Source of the DNA: Eulemur rufifrons
Lineage: Eukaryota > Chordata > Mammalia > Primates > Lemuridae
NCBI RefSeq assembly: GCF_041146395.1
Contig: NC_090989.1
Span: forward strand, 243,278,843 to 243,342,842
DNA: 64,000 bases
Reading direction: 5' to 3'
Shown here one piece after another: positions 46,000 through 59,039 of the stretch (positions within the stretch are counted from its first letter, which is position 1; each line of letters begins with the position of its first letter). Position numbers and translations under genes: made by a program. The notes beneath the pieces were generated by a model, which searched no databases, was not told the origin of the DNA, and saw nothing but the letters and a program-made list of their open reading frames with translations.

Positions 46000-46190
46000 T
46001 GCATCAGAAAGAGCTGGGTACAGATTCTGAATATACCGCTGCCTAGCTGCGGGACCTCGGGCAAATCCCTTATACTCTGAAACCTCAGTTTCCCTATCGA
46101 CAACCTGGAGCCAGGAATAGTATCCACTCCTCTTATTTGTTTTGAAGGTGGTATGAGATGAAATCACAACCCTGGCAAGTAAAGGAGTCC
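46000..46190 (+). repeat. MIR
   Basis: Forward MIR: 'cagattctgaatataccgctgcc', 'tagctgcgggacctcgggcaaatccc', 'aacctcagtttccctatcg' and 'gaaggtggtatgagatgaaatc'. Confidence 0.8.
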
Positions 46191-47149
46191 GGTAACTGGC
46201 AGATCCATTTTTCTTTATTTTCACTCTTCTTCAGTTTTCTTTATTTTTTTTATCCTTTCCCCCTGATTAGCAAGAGAGATTATTAGGATCATTAACTAGG
46301 AGTTGGTTCTATGCTGTCCTCTAAATATTTCTGATTTAGGGGCTTGGGTCTCAATAAAATTCTGCGAAGTGTTTCAAATTTGCTGTATGCTACAGGTCAG
46401 TGTTTTTGGCTGGTTTCAGCCCAAGAAGACAGGCTAGATCCTACAAGTGAGTTTTGTTCTGTTCTACTCTGTCACCTCAAGCTTCTTCCCTTATCCTGCG
46501 GGTCAAACTTCCTTAAGGCGACAGTTGTTTATCACCTAGTGTGTGAGTACAAAAATGGCACCGATTCCTAGAAGAGCCCCTCACCTCGCATATTCCGAGA
46601 GGGGCTGAGCACTGTGATCTCTGTTTGCTGAGGAAGCCATGTTATTAGCAGCCAGGCTATTTCTGTATCTGGAGATGCCTCAAGCACTTTGGAAATTCTT
46701 CTAAACCATATGTTGTTTTTATGTTTTAACCACTCTGTATGTATATATAATTTGCATAAATACAAAAATAAATAGCTGTCCCATATTTCTCTGAAGATTG
46801 TAAACTCCAGAGGAAGAGGGAGAAATATCAGCCTTAATGGCATAGTGGTTGGTATTTAGTGAAGAGTCAGCAAAGTTGCAAGCCCAAACTAACTTTCCAG
46901 GATTTCATAGTTAATATTATAATCTATGATACAAATAGTCTCATTTTATGTATTTCTACCATCAAGGGTGAGAAGGTATGGCAGGCTCAGACATAAGACC
47001 AGAAGCATTACCACACCATAAACCAAGACCAATTTCATCAGCTTATTCTGAAGCTCCCAGGGTTCAAGATCAGTTGCCTGAGATGAAACAATTCATAGAC
47101 AGAACTGCTTTGGCCACAAAGTATCACCAGAGGCAGTTGGTGACTGGGC
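46191..47149. other. unassigned sequence
   Basis: No named repeat or gene. Confidence 0.4.
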
Positions 47150-47870
47150 AGAACAACATGACTCTAAAGTCAGAGACACCTGAGTTCTGGGTTCTAAGCC
47201 TGTCTACCTCTCAGTTTTTTCTTCTTTAAAAGTGACAATATTGGCCGGGCGCGGTGGCTCACGCCTGTAATCCTAGCACTCTGGGAGGCCGAGGTGGGCG
47301 GATCATTTGAGCTCAGGAGTTCGAGACCAGCCTGAGCAAGAGCGAGACCCCATCTCTACTAAAAATAGAAATAAATTATATGGACAGCTAAAAAATATAT
47401 ATATATAGAAAAAATTAGCCGGGCATGGTGGTGCATGCCTGTAGTCCCAGCTACTTGGGAGGCTGAGACAGGAGGATCGCTTGAGCCTAGGAGTCTGAGG
47501 TTGCTGTGAGCTAGGCTGACGCCACGGCACTCACTCTAGCCTGGGCAACAGAGTGAGACTCTGTCTCAAAAAAAAAAAAAAAAAGTGACAATATTTATTT
47601 ATTTACTTGCATGGTTGTAGAATGTAGTGATCAGGAGCGCAAACTCTGCAGTGAAGAGTGCCTGGGTTGGACTCCCAACCTGTTCTCTTAGAGTTGACTG
47701 AACCTGAACAGATGACTTTCCCCCTCTAGGCCTGTTTCTTCACCTGAGGGATGGACAATCATGGACCTACTTCATGGTTGTTGTGAAGATGAATTCATAG
47801 TACCTGTGTCAAGTGCTTAGCACAGGGCCTGACGGGAAGAGCTCAATCATTGCAGCCCATGGTAGTTGTA
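47150..47870 (+). repeat. two MIR segments around an Alu
   Basis: 47150-47242: 'gacacctgagttctgggttc', 'cctctcagttttttcttctttaaaagtgac'. 47615-47870: 'gtgcctgggttggactccc', 'tttcttcacctgagggatggac', 'gcttagcacagggcctgacgg'. The first ends at the Alu target site. The second contains a full MIR order of its own, so these are probably two MIRs. Confidence 0.8.
47243..47580 (+). mobile_element. strepsirrhine-type Alu with perfect target duplication
   Basis: Starts GGCCGGGCGCGGTGGCTC. The middle block is 'aaattatatggacagctaaa' followed by TATATATATA, and the right arm is 'ttagccgggcatggtggtgc' to 'ctgggcaacagagtgagac' plus A tail. The 15-base target duplication AAAAGTGACAATATT is exact at 47228-47242 and 47581-47595. 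No obvious RNA pol III box damage was noted. Confidence 0.95.
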
Positions 47871-48839
47871 CAGTAGTAGTAAATGATATCTGATGGGTAT
47901 AAAGAGTCTGGCTCTTAATAGGTGTTTTAAAAAATGGAAATGTGCATTGTCAAGAAAATTCCAGACCATTGCAAACTTCTTTAGAATCAAAGGTTGGACA
48001 GCAACCAATATGACAAGAAAGGAATCCTCTTATAAATCTGTCCTCCCACTGAAACAGTTTCAGTGCTAGCAGAGCAGTAAGGGGGTAGTAAAGCCTGGCC
48101 TGTGTGCAGCCCCCAGCCCCCAGTTCTGAAACACATGGACCAGGGGCTTATCGTGCTCCATGGCCCCAGGAGTGGGTCATTACTAGTTACTGCCAAGGAT
48201 GGTGGGGAGAGGAAACACAAAAGCAAAATTATAAATCCATCAGCATAACAGGGCAGTGCTGGGGGGAAAGAAGCATCAACGGACAGGCTGGGTGACCACC
48301 CCCGGAGAACAATGGGGTGGTTTCCTTTGGACACAGGGTCATCTCTGAGGCCAGTAAGGGAGCTCCACAAGAGTTATAGCAATAAAGAAAATAATGATTT
48401 TTATAGACACCTAGCCTAGATCAGATTGCTGGTCATGCTTTTTCTGTTTTGTCTCTTCAAAGGTACACCCACACACCTTTGGCAGTGTTATCCTCAAACA
48501 ACAAGATGTTACTTCTAAGCTGCAAGACCTCAGGTGCTATCTGTCCTCACCCACACCCAACTGTCTGCCATCTTCAGCACCAAACATATCCCTGAGGACA
48601 AAAATGGCCCTTCAGTTCCTGAGTTGTTTAAACTGAAAAACCAGTTAAAGTGCCATTCCCAAAATAAAACAGAAACATGGCCACTAACATGAAATATTTA
48701 CAGCTGTAAGACAAAAAAAAAAAACAAAAAAACCCTTACTTGACCTGGTAGCAGAGGAATGTAGTTACATAGTCCCGTAGAGAAGCATTTTGGCCTAAAC
48801 CTGTTCCCTCTTCTGGGATCTCTATGGATATCTGTCACT
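47871..48839. other. unassigned sequence
   Basis: Nothing recognised; an A-rich tract lies at 48712-48731. Confidence 0.4.
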
Positions 48840-49450
48840 CAAGCTAAAGACCGAGAAGTCATCTTCAGCTGCCTTCTCCCCTCTCCCCCATATCCAATCA
48901 CTAACACAGTTCCATCTGTTCCATGTCTCACATATTTCCTGAACCAGTGCTCTCCTCGCCCGCTGGACATCCCGCTAGATTTCAGGCTCTCGCATCTCTG
49001 CTGACCAGCGCAGCCACACCACTCACTGGTGTTCCTCCATCCCATAACTCCCCCTTTCCCAGGGCTCCTCACACTGCAACAGCATGACTTCAAAGGCCCT
49101 TCAAGGTCAAGCCCCTACCTGCATTTCCAGTTTTGCTTGTTACTCCATCCCCAGGGCCCCCTCTCAACCCACCAACCCCCACCCATCCCGAAACACGCTC
49201 CTCAGGTGTGTGGCTTCTTGCTGTGGCTTGTGCTTTTCCTTCTGCGTGTCAGCCTTGAGAAAACCCTCCTGCCCATCCTTCACTACTCAGCTCAAACATT
49301 ATCTTTTCTTTTCATTCCTGGATCCCCTAAGTGAGGTTCAGGGGCTCCCTACACTGTGCTCTCTTTGCCCTTTTACATACTCTCATTATAGCACATTTCA
49401 CACTGTATGGCCATCGTCTATATGTCTGTCTCCTTGTCCACTCCTGTTCT
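48840..49450 (+). repeat. long L2 fragment
   Basis: Forward L2: 'gaagtcatcttcagctgcc', 'caatcactaacacagttcc', 'caaaggcccttcaaggtcaagccc', 'tactcagctcaaacattatc' and 'ctcattatagcacatttcacac'. About 0.6 kb. Confidence 0.8.
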
Positions 49451-49469
49451 GTGTTTTTAATATGATGGT

Positions 49470-49960
49470 CAGTTAGGTGTGGCCACAAGAGGAAACCCAG
49501 GAGACGTTCAGGAAAACAACGTTTATTATACTCACAGGTCCTAGAAACAGGAGGCATGCATGCAGGGTCACAGAGGAAGCAGCAGGTTTTGGTCAGGAGG
49601 TAGAAGACAGCAGCCAGGGGAAAGTCTAGGCCAGAGACTTTATTGTTTCTTCGGGAAGGTTTCTTCGGGAGAAGCAAGGCAGGGTGGGGAAAACAGATGA
49701 GGACTGGCAAAATTAAATGATTCTGGCAGGCTTTGTGTTATAGAGGTAGTCTCTAGTTGCCCGGTACCTGGTCCAGGGATAATTAAGGCAAAGGAATAGC
49801 GTTTCCCAGGGTGTATAGCCCAGATAGAGGAGGTACAGCTCTGGACCAGATGATCTGCACATCAAAGGCATGCTCCCTGCTACCTGGGCTACCTCTATGA
49901 ATTGGCTAGCCCCACCCTCGAGGGAGGCAGGCTCCCTCCAGCCAGAAAGATTTTTAAGAT
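49470..49960 (-). mobile_element. possible retroviral-type LTR, weak
   Basis: 'caacgtttattatactcacagg' and 'gactttattgtttcttcggg' are antisense AATAAA-type signals in a block of LTR-like text with a doubled TTTCTTCGGGA (49647-49672). The family and ends are not identified. Confidence 0.3.
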
Positions 49961-50204
49961 GTCAAAACATCAAAATATATAGAAAGTAAAAAATGTAAAC
50001 AATACAACTCCCAACCCCCAAACTAAAACCTGTACTCTTCCCTCCTGTGCTCCAGGCCTTGTTGAAAGCAGTGCTTGTATTCCACGGATACGCTGGTATG
50101 TACTAGATTACTGGTTTTCTACACCTGGTTCTTCTTGATTTACTAATCATACTGGTTGGCAAATGTTTTGAATATCATCCCAGTTATATTTTGAATATAC
50201 TTGC

Positions 50205-50395
50205 TTTATGAACTATTATCACAGCTTTGCAAGGCATGTATTATGTATTATTATCTACATTGTAAAGATCCAGAAGCCAGGCTCAGAGAAGTTAAAGAAC
50301 CTGCTCCATTGCACAGTTAATAAAGAGCAGAGCCACAATGGGAAGCCACCTCTGCCTGTGCCAAAGCCTCTCTCCTCCCCATCATGCTGCCTATT
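50205..50395 (-). repeat. MIR
   Basis: Reverse MIR: 'gcaaggcatgtattatgtattattatctacattg', 'ccaggctcagagaagttaaag', 'attgcacagttaataaagag'. Confidence 0.75.
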
Positions 50396-50619
50396 TGCTC
50401 TTTGTTTTTTCCTCTAGACTCAGGCATTCAGCATAGTACACATTCATTAAATGATTGCCTAATGAGTTAAGGCATAAAGAGCAGTGACATAAAATATTTA
50501 CACTTTTCCCATAGCTAATTTGCTCTATGGAACAAAAAAGGCAAGAGGTCTATAACCTCATTTTTAACTGAAAAACATCTCATAATAAGAATTGCTTACT
50601 TCATCAAAATGCAATACGT

Positions 50620-50870
50620 TCATTATAATAGCTAACATTTATTGAGTGACTCTCACGTAACATGCACTATGTTAAGAACTTTGTGTTCATTATCCTATCT
50701 CATTCTCCCACCAATCCTGCAGGTCAAAACCTGTATTTTTTTACCATTTCAGATGACGAACCAGAGGCTCAGAAAAGATACATAATACTAATGGTTCAGA
50801 GCTGGTAAATGGCAGAGCAGGACTGGGTCACAAGCTTCAAAATGTCTGCCATTTCCACTGTGCCGCACAG
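50620..50870 (-). repeat. near full-length MIR
   Basis: Reverse MIR: 'aatagctaacatttattgag', 'tatgttaagaactttgtgttc', 'ttaccatttcagatgacgaacc', 'ggttcagagctggtaaatgg'. Confidence 0.85.
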
Positions 50871-52784
50871 CCATTTTCTTTCTACGTCCACATACCATTT
50901 GCAGGAATGAGCATATAAGACAGGAATTGGGACTCCACACTACGTGGAAGTTTCTGAGACAAAAAGGTGCTACATCACCATTAAGTAGCCTTGTCGGTAA
51001 TGGATTATTGTGGCTTCCGTCTTCCGGGCCCAAGAGGAGGCTTGGTCATGGGCTCAGGACCCATCTCCTGCTGGAATCTTATTAGTGCTTCCTCTGCACA
51101 AATAAGAACCGGTGTATTGTGTTAAATTGACTGACACAAACAACCATGCTTTGTCCAGAAATAGAAAATGCAATTTTCTTTAGCAAAATAGAACATAGGA
51201 AGTGGTGGGGGTTGAAATGTCATGCACAGAACAAAGGTTTGGCAGAGGAGAAAGGTTAAAATCAATCACCCTACGGGGAAAAAAAAAGAGGTCTGCAGTA
51301 TTCTGTAGTAATTATCCACCCAAAGTCACACTATAGAATTGGGAGCCATTGCTACTCAAAAATTCTTTTAAAAAGGAAAAAAAAAAAAAAAAGAAAATTT
51401 CCATCCTCATAACGTTAATGTTTTACTGTTTATGAACTGTTTGGAAAGATCATAGACATACTACTAAAAATAAATAAAAGAATGCCATTTCAACATTCTC
51501 ACCTCTAGTGGTAGGAAATAACCTTTTCGTATAAGAATGAGGTAGAGAGAAACTAAAACTGCTCTTTCAACAGAAACTACCACCAAGTATATTACTACTC
51601 TCACTTGTATGCTAGAAGAAATTAAGTCGAAAATGAGAGATTATCCACCACTCCAATCTTCTGGCTACTAACCTTCTCTTCAAGACAAATCTCTGCTCAC
51701 GCTGCAGACAAGTTTCACAAACTTCAAATCATGGCATGACTTCTGGGATTATTTTGTTTTTCTCGATTGCAAGGTTTTCCTATTACTCTATAACTAAGAT
51801 TACAAATTCTTCCAGATCTTACCACTGTCTGTTGTCCCCATCTTCACTGTTTTTAATCTGATAACATTCCCCATTCCTGCCAAGAAGACATTATTAAGAA
51901 GAATCATAAAACAAAGACAGCAAAATATTGGCTTTTAGGGTCAAATACTGAGATACGAAGTCAAAGAGAAAAACAAGGAACGCAGCTGATCAAGGATTCG
52001 TCAAGAAAAGTACAAACGAACTACTGGTCTGCCTGTGAGAAAGAGACCTACAGTCTGCCCCTCAGGTCAAGTCCAGGGGAAGACCAAATGGCTTATGGAG
52101 ACTATGCCCTGTTTTCTGTTCAATTGAAGGCGGAACAGAAGAAACAACTTGCATCGTAGCAAAAAAAAAAAAAAGATAAGAATTAGAGATCAGCCTGTCA
52201 CATACATATTTATTTATATAGGTAAACATAAGATGGCATATATAAGTATTAAGTTAGAAAGGTGAAGTCATTAAAAAGAAAAAAACATGTATGGCATGGT
52301 TTAGCCATGACTTGACTGGAAGCAGGAAGACTGGGGGACGCAAGTAAACCGGCTCAAGGTTCCACTGAGTCAAATACACACAGTGTGATTAGTCACAGTG
52401 ATTCCCCATATCTCAAGTCTCCTCCCTGCTGGGCACACTCTGGAAAGTACTTCTACTGTTAAATACAGATTTGGATTCCTGTCACTCTCAGCTCTTGGTT
52501 TTCAGTTCCTTTTTATCTTGGACAAGGCACAAGACACTTTCTGAGTATTAACTGTCCCCAGGAGCCTGTGTCCCTAACTTAACAAGAACTATGTGTAATT
52601 AGAAATAAAGGCTATAAGGTACCCTGATGTCTTAGAAAAATGAGTCAATAAAAACTTTAAGGGTTTTGGTAGGGAAAAAAGGATTTCATCCATGTAAATG
52701 GGATGAATCTTAGAGAATCTGAGTTTGTTTTTGGAGGGAAAAATGCTGCAAATACCAGTGAGAAGGGAGCACAGCTCTATTGCC
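50871..52784. other. unassigned sequence
   Basis: No named repeat or gene. Poly-A runs occur at about 51378-51392 and 52160-52174. Confidence 0.4.
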
Positions 52785-52905
52785 TTGAGTCAGTCGCTAT
52801 ATAGTATTCTCTTGGTGCCTCAATTTGGTCACCAGTAAAATGAGAGGCACGGGGTTCAGCTATGTGAGTATCCCTAAGTTTCTTTCTGGCTATAACATTT
52901 ATGAA
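52785..52905 (+). repeat. MIR fragment
   Basis: 'ccttgagtcagtcgctatatag', 'ggtgcctcaatttggtcaccagtaaaatgagag' follow MIR order. Confidence 0.55.
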
Positions 52906-54785
52906 TTAAATCAGAGCTGAGATTAGAATTCAGAGTTCAAGATTTTTATTACAGCTGTCTGTTTAGGACATTTTAAAGAGCCATTTTCTCTTAGTAATTG
53001 CTGCATGTGTCAGAAATAAATTCAGTATTCAGGAGAGAAAACATTCTGCCTCTTCTTTGCTCCCCCTGCCCCCTTTCAGTCTGATTGTTGGATAATAAAA
53101 GTCAAGACAGGGAAGGTCCAAGGCAGACTCTGAGACCAGCCTCTCCATTCAATGGATTCAGAATTATTCTGGTTTCTGAATAAGACGATTCTCTCCTTCA
53201 CCCCCAGCACTTATCTCTTTGGTCAACCATTAAAAGGGATGAAGCAAAAGCATTGCCCAGCAAGAAACTCCTGCAGCTGGCAGAAATGTAAAGCAAAGAT
53301 CTTCCCTCACAGGTCAAATCTGACTGACACCACACAGATAAAGCTCAGCTGGCAGAGAAAAGGCACACTCACCCGCAGCTGAAACTAGGGAGGAAACTAT
53401 TTTGAGTTCCTTTCACCAAAAATTGTAACATATTTGTCCATTGTTATCAAAGCCTCCTGGAACTCTCTGGCTTTTCTTTATTCATATTATTACCGGAAGA
53501 TTTTTTTTTTCACTTGTAAACAAGCTATTCCTTGATTATATTCTTGCTCTTTTTAAAACCTGCTGTCACACTATAGTGTTTCACCTGAGCCCTGGGGGCA
53601 ACCTGAAACAGCTTCTTTTTCTGCTTGTGGTCCAGGAGTTTAAGGTCCTACCTGAATAGATCTGGAGTTGTTTGAAAAGTCTCCTGTTTCCCTGGAGCCC
53701 CAGAGCAATTTTAGAGAGAAACTGTCCTGAGATCTGCCACTCAGCATACAGCCTGCTCTTGAGAGCACTCACTCCTTGCTTAGAATTGGCTTTCTTCCTG
53801 GCAGTCCTGTTTAAAATGGGAATGTGAATGCACATGTGGTCAACAGAAGCATTCACTTTCACACGATAGGCTTATTCAGTAGCCGGGGACATCCCGATAC
53901 TCAGGGAGTTAGCGCAAAGAAGAAAACCTGCACCCACACACCGAAGTTTCAGTGGAAGAGAGAGGCAAGCTGGACGACGACAGTCAAGGAAAAACGAAGG
54001 CCTGATCCTCAGTGTAGGATCCATTTTCAATCAGGAAGGATGACTGGAAATTTTTTGGAAAGTCAGGAGAGTGATAGGCCTCATTCCCGGCCCCATGAAA
54101 CAGGGGAAGATCAGCCTTCACTGTGGAGCAACTGGGGACAGAGTATCCTGAGGAGGAAGGTTTTTAATTCAGCTGCATTGCATTTTGATAACAGGTTGAG
54201 GGTGTAGGGTAATTTTTAATGAAGAAATACATGTTTCTGAATGTTTAACAATAGAAAGGATTCAGAGGAGAGTTCATACTTGATAAAACCAAAAGTGGGA
54301 ATTGCAGAGCAATCAGGGAATTTGGGTTTCAGAGAAGATGGAAAACTGATAGGAAGGTGAGGGCACAGCTTGTTGGGAGAGACTACCTATAATTGACCTA
54401 ACTTTGGCCAATTAGCTAAACCTTCCAAGGGTCAAGAGAGAGAAAGACTAGGAACTGTCATGTAGTTGGCAAGTGGATACAAAAAGGTCTGAAATAGTGG
54501 CCTCATTTTTAGAGAAAATATAATCCTGATTGGGTTTGGAGGAGATGACCGTGCACATAAACACACACGTACATAAAACCAGAGTCCCTGTTTCTACTGA
54601 GCCCTTCCATGCCCCAAAAGTAGTAGCCTGCTGCAGGGGAGCTTGGCACATGTTTGGAAAATAGGGTCAGTGAGCTCTGTAGAGTGGTTGTAAAGATCAA
54701 ACACTGGTGCTCTTACTAAAGAATATAAAATGAGTATTGTTACACTTTGGTATTGATGGAATTCTGTATTCATGAGACTCTCAAT
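52906..54785. other. unassigned sequence with a 127-codon chance frame
   Basis: No named repeat. The longest plus-strand frame (53824-54207, 127 codons) is rich in Ser, Arg and Lys, has no domain I recognise and no clear splice or Kozak context. It is treated as noncoding. Confidence 0.4.
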
Positions 54786-54850
54786 ATGCTTTAGTAGAAT
54801 GAGTAATAATCTATGAGTCAGGAGACTTGAATTCTGGTCCCAGAACCTGC
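54786..54850 (+). repeat. MIR fragment
   Basis: 'gagtcaggagacttgaattctgg' is the MIR 'ggagtcagactgcctgggttc' region, short and diverged. Confidence 0.45.
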
Positions 54851-55789
54851 ATTTATCCTTGATGGGGAAGACGACCCACATCCAATGCTTGCTGTTCGGC
54901 ACCTCCCCTGTCCTCCACAAGCTGGCTTCTGGTCCCACCCTTCCAAGTAATGTATTCAAGTGAAGCTCACCAATGACTCTGCTCTGCCACGGTTGCCATC
55001 AACACATACTTTCAGTTTTAACATAGGTTCATTTTTTCCCTTGGTTTCCCATGAATAAAGCTTTCCTGCTCTTCCTCCACTGAACCAGTCCACAGCACTA
55101 AATGCTGGTATTGCAGCACCCATCACTTAGGATGATTATCTCTGATTATCAAGTAAGAGCATAATGACTGTCAAATAGATAATTGAATAAAATGCTTTTA
55201 TTGCTAAGCTTTTGTATCTTCGTCTTTTCAAATTAAAAGTTTAGACTTCAAAATCTAAAATATATGACTGCACGCTCTTCTTACAGTGGTTTTATGGATT
55301 TAAGAATCAAGTATTCTCCACTTAGGGAAAAGACTCACTTAACAGAAGATCTATCACCTGAAAAGGATAAGTGACAACTATCTTCTCCCTTTTCAAGGTC
55401 CCAAAAGCAACACATCAGCATTTTTAGGTTACTGATACCAAAGCTTTGGAAATGTAACACTGCTTAATATACAGATGGGTATTAATACATAGACATACTA
55501 AATATAATGGCTTTAATGTTGCCATTATCTCATTCTCTCTAGAATATGACCTAACTTATCGAGTTGTATGTTGTAATAAAATCCAACTTCAATTTGAGTA
55601 AATAGAACTGTTCTTTTTAGCAGTATGTGCTTATGATGCTTAATGATAATTATACGGATCTATTTATATAAACACATTAAAAATGGTTCTGCTGTTTCTA
55701 TGTCAATTCATTTGTCATGACTCCGTACATAATTCCTCAGACTCGTTCTTTCTAGAGTATAAAAATAATGCTTCCTAATTACATAAAAT
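54851..55789. other. unassigned AT-rich sequence
   Basis: Nothing recognised. Confidence 0.4.
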
Positions 55790-55905
55790 TAGAATAAAGT
55801 CAGAAAAGTATAAAGAAGATTTTCTTGATCACACAAAATCCCAACATTCAATGGCATTAGATGAACATTTGGTGTATTTCCTTTTGGGGATTTTTTCCTA
55901 TTTAA
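55790..55905 (+). mobile_element. possible L1ME-type 3'UTR fragment
   Basis: 'aaatcccaacattcaatggc' and 'gaacatttggtgtatttcc' recall the old L1 segment 'cccataatcccaccaccc...ttttggtgtat'. Weak. Confidence 0.35.
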
Positions 55906-56459
55906 AGATTTTATTTCACTGAGGTTATTTTTAAAGACATAGTTTATATATAGTTTTTGAAAAGAATATATGGATCATTTTCCCTGAAAATATTAATACA
56001 TGATCATAAAGGTATTCAGGAATAAATTGTCACTTCAAAAATGTGTCTTACAAAGAGCATTCACATGGTTTTTAAATAGAAATCTCTAAATATCTTATTC
56101 ACAGTTTACAGTGGTAACGTAACTTTTAAATAAATAAAGCTAAATAAAGTACTCAGAAACTTAATGCAATTTAACATGCTCCTCAGACCAGTGTAAACAC
56201 TACCCATACCTCTTCCCTTTCAACAGCCAAATCAAGTGCAGATGCCACCAAAATCTCAGTGCAACCACCCTCAGAGAAGCACATGACAAGAACAGAGTTC
56301 AGGTGCCAAGTTAACCCAGGCCTCTCTTCCCAACACAGCTGTCCTACAGTCATTCTAGGGTATCCATCCCATAGCTCTTCTTCCCAAGAAAAGTAGCGAA
56401 AAGAAGAAACAGAACATTTAGATTGCTGCCTGACTTCTCTTAGACATTAGCTGAAGCTA
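55906..56459. other. unassigned sequence
   Basis: Nothing recognised. Confidence 0.4.
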
Positions 56460-56578
56460 AGATCTCTCTGAAAGAAGGGCCCTTGTCTCATTCCCCTTTG
56501 TATCTAATGACTAGCACCCCACAAGGCACATGGCCCAAGCTCTACCAGTATTTTTTGACTATTGAATAAAGGCCATGG
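56460..56578 (+). repeat. L2 3' end
   Basis: 'agggcccttgtctcattcccctttgtatc' and 'tgactagcaccccacaaggcacatgg' then 'gactattgaataaagg' match L2. Confidence 0.65.
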
Positions 56579-56650
56579 GCAATTAGGAACACTTTCCATT
56601 GCAAGTGGCAGAAAGCCCAAATGAGGTGATTTAGAGGAAAGGTATTTTTT

Positions 56651-58490
56651 CCCTATTCAGTAGGATGTTAGCTGCATGTTTATCATATGTGGCCTGTATT
56701 ATTTTGAGGTATATTCCTTCTATGCCCATTTTGATGGGTGTTTTATCATAAAGGGATGTTGAATTTTACCAAATGCTTTTTTGGCATCTATTGAAATAAT
56801 CATATAGTTTTTGTTCTTGATTTTGTTAATGCAATGTATCACACTTATTGATTTGCATATGTTGAATCATCCTTGCATCCCTGGGATGAATCCCACTTGA
56901 TCATGGTGAATTATCTTTTTTGTGTGTAGTTGAATTCAGTTTGCTATTGTGTCCTTGTCTGGTTTTGATATCAGGATAATGCTGGCCTCATAGAATAAAG
57001 TTGGAAATACTTTCTCCTCCTTAATTTTTTTGAAGAGTTTGAGTAGAATTGGTATTAGTTCTTCTTTAAATGTTTGGTAAAATTCATCAGATCCTGAGTT
57101 TTTCCTTCATGGCAGACTTTTTATTAAGGCTTCAATCTTATTATTTGTTATTGATTTGCTGAGGCTTTTTATCTCTTCATAGTTTAATCTGTTAGGTTGT
57201 ATGTGTCCATGAATTTATCCATTTTTTTCTAGGTTTTCCAATTCATTGGTGTATAGTTGTTCTTAATAGTCTCTAATGATTCTTTGTATTTCTGAGGCCT
57301 CAGTTGTTATGTTTCCTTTTTCCTTTATGATTTTATTAATATTCATTTGGGTCTTCTCTCTTTTTTTCTTAGTTCAGCCAAAGCCTTGTTGATTTTATCT
57401 TTTCAAAAAAACAACTTTTCATTTTGTTGATCTGTATTTTTTTAGCCTCAATTTCATTTATTTCTGCTCTGATCTTTATTTCTTCCATTAATTTGATGTT
57501 TGATTTGTTCTTGCATTTTAGAGTTCCTTAAGGTGCATCATTATGTATTTATTTGAAGTCTTTCTACTTTTTTGATACAGGTGTCTATTACTATAAAGTT
57601 CCCTTTTAGTACTGCTTTTGCTATATGCCACAGATTTGGGTACATTTCCATTTTCATTTGTTTCAAGATTTTTAATTTCCTTCTTAATTTCTTCATTGAC
57701 CTATAGTGGTTCAGGAGCATGTTGCTTAATTTTCATGTGTTTGTGTATTTTCCAAGGTTCCTCTTATTACTGGTTTTATTCCACTGTGGTCAAAAAAGAT
57801 ACTTGATCTGATCTCTATTTTTTTTTATTTGTACATACTTGTTTTGTGGCCTAAGATATAGCCTATTTTGGAAAATGTTCAATGTGCTGAGGAAAAGAAT
57901 GTATATTCTGTAGCAGTTGGGTAGAATGTTCTGCATGTGTGACTTAGGCCTATTAGGTCTACTGTGCAGTTTAACTCTGTTGTTTCTTTATTGATTTTCT
58001 GTCGGGATAATCTGTCTGGATAACCCCATTACTGAGAGTGGGGTGTTCAAGTCCCCTACTATTATTGTATTACAGTCTATCTCTCCCTTTACATCTATTA
58101 ATGCTTGTTTTATGTTCTTGGGATCTCTGGTGCTGGGTACATAGATATTTATAATTATTATATCTTTTTGCTGAACTGACCCCTTTATCATTATGTGATG
58201 ACCCTATTTGTCTTTTTTTCTAGTCTTTGATTTGTGGTCTATTTTACTTGATGTAAGTATAGCTACTCCTGCTCTCTTCTGATTTCCAGTTGCATGGAAT
58301 ATCTTTATCCATCCCTTCACTTTCAGTTTATATGTGTATTTATAGGCAAAGTGAGTTTTTTAGAGGCAGCACATAATTGGGTCTTGTTTTTTCATCTATT
58401 CAACCACTCTATGCCTTTTAATTGGAGAATTTAGTCCATTTGCATTCATGTTATTAATAATAAATAAGGACTTACTACTGCCCTTTTGTT
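56651..58490 (-). pseudogene. L1 ORF2 pseudogene (endonuclease and partial RT)
   Basis: The open piece at 57988-58191 contains MIKGSVQQKDIIIINIYVPS and IIVGDLNTPLSVM, the conserved N-terminal endonuclease region of L1 ORF2. Further along the minus strand, the palm-motif segment ([13 protein letters not shown] in its frame near 56770-56830) shows RT motif A with Gly in place of a usual Asp after the Phe. The FADD catalytic block, thumb and C-terminus are absent. Frameshifts and stops make it non-functional. Confidence 0.85.
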
Positions 58491-59039
58491 GCTTGTTTTA
58501 TGATAGTTTTGATACTCCACTCTTCCTTTCTTCCTTTTTTACTGTCTTCCTTTGTGGTTAAGTGATTATCTCTGGTAGTGTGTTTTAACTTGTTGATTTT
58601 TATTTTTAGTGAATCTATTATAGGTTTTTGTGCCGTGATAACCATGAGGCTTACAAAAAATATCTTATAGATAGATAGAACAAGTTATTTTAAAGAGATA
58701 ACAACTTAGATCATGAATAAAAGTATAGAAACAAAGGCAACCCCCCCTCATACACACACAATTCTACATTTTAATTTCATCCCCTCCCAACATTTGATTT
58801 TTAGTTGTCTCAATTTACATATTTTTATATTACCTAACTCTTAAGAGGTTGCTTTAGCGATTATTGTTTTTGATAGATTTGGGTTTTGGGCTCCATACTA
58901 GACTTATGAATGGATTTCACATCATAAATACAGAAATAGAGTATTCTGAGTTTGTTCATGTACTTAATTTTACCAGTGGGTTTTATATATTGAAAATTTT
59001 TCTTTTGTACATCAGTGTTTTTTTTCTTTCAGATTGAAG

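Noticed and set aside
47303..47530. 75-codon minus-strand frame
   Set aside because: Antisense Alu translation with the typical [14 protein letters not shown] segment.
49470..49960. Named ERV LTR assignment
   Set aside because: Antisense AATAAA-like text is suggestive, but no diagnostic block allowed a family name; kept only as a weak feature.
53824..54207. 127-codon frame as a possible gene
   Set aside because: No domain recognised, no clear promoter, splice or Kozak context; the length is within chance for 64 kb.
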